From positions 149,392 through 213,391 of the forward strand of contig MU657184.1 in assembly GCA_026770575.1 (NCBI GenBank): DNA of 64,000 bases. Direction: 5' to 3'. Every line of letters starts with the position of its first letter. Positions within the stretch are counted from its first letter, which is position 1. The notes beneath the pieces are model-generated. The model did not search any database, had not been told where the DNA came from, and saw only the letters and a program-made list of their open reading frames with translations. Shown piece by piece: positions 62,259-64,000 of this stretch. Source of the DNA: Pelagophyceae sp. CCMP2097 (Eukaryota > Sar > Pelagophyceae). The position numbers were made by a program, and so were the translations under genes.

Positions 62259-64000
62259 ATGTTCGCGCGCTTCCGACGGGCGCGCGGCGGCGAACTGGTG
62301 CCCGCGGAACTGAGGCCCGCGGCCGCCGCGGCCGACGACGACGACGACGACGACGAGGCGCGCAGGAAGACTCGGCGGCTCCTCCGGACGGCGCGGCGCA
62401 AGTCGGCCGGCGCCTTACCGGCGGCGCGGCGGGCGAGCGTCCTGGGGGCGCCGCTGTCCTTGGGGCGCGGCTTTGGGCGCGGGTTGAACGCGGCGTGGCG
62501 GGACATGCGCGACGTGCCGCGGACGCAGGACGAAGTCATGGTATTTCAGGAGTGGGACGGCGAGTCGTTCCGCGTGCCCGTGCTGCGGCCCTGCGCCGTC
62601 GGCGTGTTGCGGAAGAAGGTGGCCGGCTCCCTCGCGGACCGCGGATTTGCCGACGCCGGCGTCACGCTCGTCGTTTGCGGCGCCGTCCTCCGAGACGGCG
62701 GCGACGTCCCCGACGCCTGCTACGGCGCCTCGACGCTCGAAGACGACGAACTGCCCTGCGACGTCTGGGTCGCGCGCACACTCGCAAAGGCGAAACCCGG
62801 CGCACCAACTTCTGCGTTAGAAGAAGACGCCGCCGACGCGGCGACGCCCGGTGACGCCGAAGACGACTCCGACGACTCCGACTCCGATTCCGAGTCCGAT
62901 TCCGAGTCCGATTCCGAAGACTCGGACAACAAGAGCGACGTCGGCGGCTCGGGCAGCGTCGTCGGGTCCGCGCGGGCCGGCCGGCGCGTGTCGCTGCGCG
63001 AGGTCGTGGGCGCGCCGGCTCGGTCCCGGCCGCGCCGGCTGACGCAGGGCCAGCTTGGGGACCTCGTGGCGTTCGATCTTGTGTTTGAACTCGCCCAACT
63101 CGAGTGCAGCGGCTTCACCGCCGTCCTCGCGAAGCACGGCTACGACGACCGCGGCGCGTTTTCGCGCCTCACGGACGAGTCGCTTTCCGCGGCGCCTCTC
63201 TACATCCACAAGGGCGCGCGCAGACGCATCTGCGCTTTGGCAGAGGTCTACCGCGCGCGCGATTTGCGCGAGGACGCGGCGCCGCGCACGGCGCTGGCGA
63301 AGATGGCGCACGCGGCCGCCGGCGAGTCTGCGGCGTACACGACGGACGGCGTGGTTTTCTTCACGCGCAAGTCCGACGCCTCTGGATTGTGGGCCAACAA
63401 AAAGACAGTGCAAGACGCCTTTGCAAGCGACGTTCAGGCGACGGCCGACGCAAAAGACCGCGCCGTCCGCCACAAGGCCTCGATGACCGTCGTCGACGTC
63501 GAGGCCCTGTCGGCCACGGCGAGCGATGGCCAGTCGGCCATCGTGGCGGCGCGCCGCGTCGGTGAGCCGCGGCCGCCGCCGCCGCCCGGCACGTCCGACC
63601 GGCGCGGTTCGCTGCTCGGGCCGCGACCCACGGGTCGCGGCGTGCCCGCCGTCGACGGCCTGCAGGCCTCGCTCGACGCTTTGCTGAGGCCCGTGGCGGA
63701 GCGGCGCGACGACGCTTTGCCGCAGGCCGACGTGCTCGAAGAGCTCGAAGCCCTCCTCGGCGCCGAGTTTGCACAAGGCAACGGCCGCGACGCCGAACTC
63801 TTGGCGTTCCTCGGAGCCAACGAGGGCGGGCGCGCGTCGTCGGCGTCGCTGGGCAGCGGCCCACTCTCCGTGCCGGCGCGGCGCGTCGACCGTGCCGAGG
63901 ACCGCGAGAACGTCGTGCGCCGGCTGGCGGCGGCGCTCTACGAAGGCGCCGCCGCGGCGCGCGCACGGCCGGTGATGGAGACTGTTGACCAGGCAAAGGT
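62259..64000 (+). CDS. Hypothetical protein with acidic Ser/Asp tract, truncated by window end
   Basis: An uninterrupted frame from ATG at 62259 runs 580 codons to the window edge with no stop; it ends CAGGCAAAG|GT, possibly at a donor. The N-terminus is basic with a poly-Asp run. A compact region (DEVMVFQEWDGESFRVPVLR ... DRGFADAGVTLVVCGAVLRD ... DELPCDVWVARTLAK) could be a ubiquitin-like or beta-grasp fold. An acidic tract DDSDDSDSDSESDSESDSED separates it from helices resembling a SAM/DEATH-like bundle (DLVFELAQLECSGFTAVLAK ... FSRLTDESLSAAPLYIHKGA). The rest is Arg/Ala-rich. The family is not recognised. Overlapping frames on both strands are shadows of this one. Confidence 0.6.
   Translation, partial: MFARFRRARGGELVPAELRPAAAAADDDDDDDEARRKTRRLLRTARRKSAGALPAARRASVLGAPLSLGRGFGRGLNAAWRDMRDVPRTQDEVMVFQEWDGESFRVPVLRPCAVGVLRKKVAGSLADRGFADAGVTLVVCGAVLRDGGDVPDACYGASTLEDDELPCDVWVARTLAKAKPGAPTSALEEDAADAATPGDAEDDSDDSDSDSESDSESDSEDSDNKSDVGGSGSVVGSARAGRRVSLREVVGAPARSRPRRLTQGQLGDLVAFDLVFELAQLECSGFTAVLAKHGYDDRGAFSRLTDESLSAAPLYIHKGARRRICALAEVYRARDLREDAAPRTALAKMAHAAAGESAAYTTDGVVFFTRKSDASGLWANKKTVQDAFASDVQATADAKDRAVRHKASMTVVDVEALSATASDGQSAIVAARRVGEPRPPPPPGTSDRRGSLLGPRPTGRGVPAVDGLQASLDALLRPVAERRDDALPQADVLEELEALLGAEFAQGNGRDAELLAFLGANEGGRASSASLGSGPLSVPARRVDRAEDRENVVRRLAAALYEGAAAARARPVMETVDQAK

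Noticed and set aside
1..64000. tRNA and rRNA genes
   Set aside because: No cloverleaf-compatible segment with conserved A and B box sequences and no rRNA signature was noticed by eye; a covariance-model scan would be decisive.

Overview
This is eukaryotic, nuclear, GC-rich DNA, most likely from a stramenopile (ochrophyte) alga, with a pelagophyte such as Aureococcus as the best guess. The reasons are: short spliceosomal introns whose reading phases can be restored by hand in most genes; two proteins with heterokont-style plastid targeting (a signal-like leader followed by Phe at the expected cleavage site), namely ketol-acid reductoisomerase and a bacterial-type ribosomal protein uL4; large Cys-rich GCC2/GCC3-type and repeat-rich proteins; and a run of 515 N that marks a draft assembly. 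The organism name is inference. Genes are independent units on both strands, not operons. I see no CRISPR array, rRNA or tRNA.

Layout. 0-4.2 kb (+): a gene resembling a pentameric ligand-gated channel with a duplicated N-terminal region, then a Tudor-like exon. 4.9-9.4 kb (+): a 37-residue-repeat (NTAWAF) protein with an in-frame TGA and a 2.0-kb minisatellite-filled intron. 9.4-11.2 kb (+): a membrane-anchored or secreted protein that looks like a glycoside hydrolase. 11.2-29.3 kb (mostly -): a 2OG-Fe(II) oxygenase, a coiled-coil Sfi1-like protein, a divergent mitochondrial-carrier-like protein, a cNMP/ACT regulatory protein, plastid KARI, a MYND-finger protein, an LRR protein, an SR-like tandem-repeat protein, an FCP1-like phosphatase and an FkbM-like methyltransferase. 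29.5-34.6 kb (+): serine carboxypeptidase, a VOC/glyoxalase-like secreted protein and a GST-like protein. 34.6-38.2 kb: an unidentified gene, GGACCC-type repeats and the assembly gap. 38.3-40.4 kb (+): a PiT/PHO4 phosphate transporter. 40.7-46.5 kb (-): a DUF1647-like glycosyltransferase candidate, a Cys-rich membrane protein, plastid uL4 and an SGNH/PC-esterase-like protein. 46.7-54.3 kb (+): a giant protein of about 2490 residues with a Calx-beta-like domain followed by dozens of GCC2/GCC3 modules. 54.4-64 kb: a coiled-coil/SAM-like protein, a TA-flanked MITE, a small unknown gene, a fatty-acid desaturase, a zinc-ribbon protein, a 2H phosphoesterase, a 99-residue helical protein and a gene running off the right edge.

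Many gene models below were rebuilt by joining exons at GT..AG (once GC..AG) boundaries where the phase agrees and a family motif is restored. About half of the rebuilt donors begin GTGCG rather than GTRAG. The themes are a photosynthetic protist's metabolism (phosphate uptake, plastid branched-chain amino-acid synthesis, desaturation) and an unusually rich secretome. The most unusual DNA is (a) introns filled with minisatellites and (b) a family of AT-rich dispersed sequences, one complete with 23-bp inverted termini and TA flanks, that recur in intergenic DNA.
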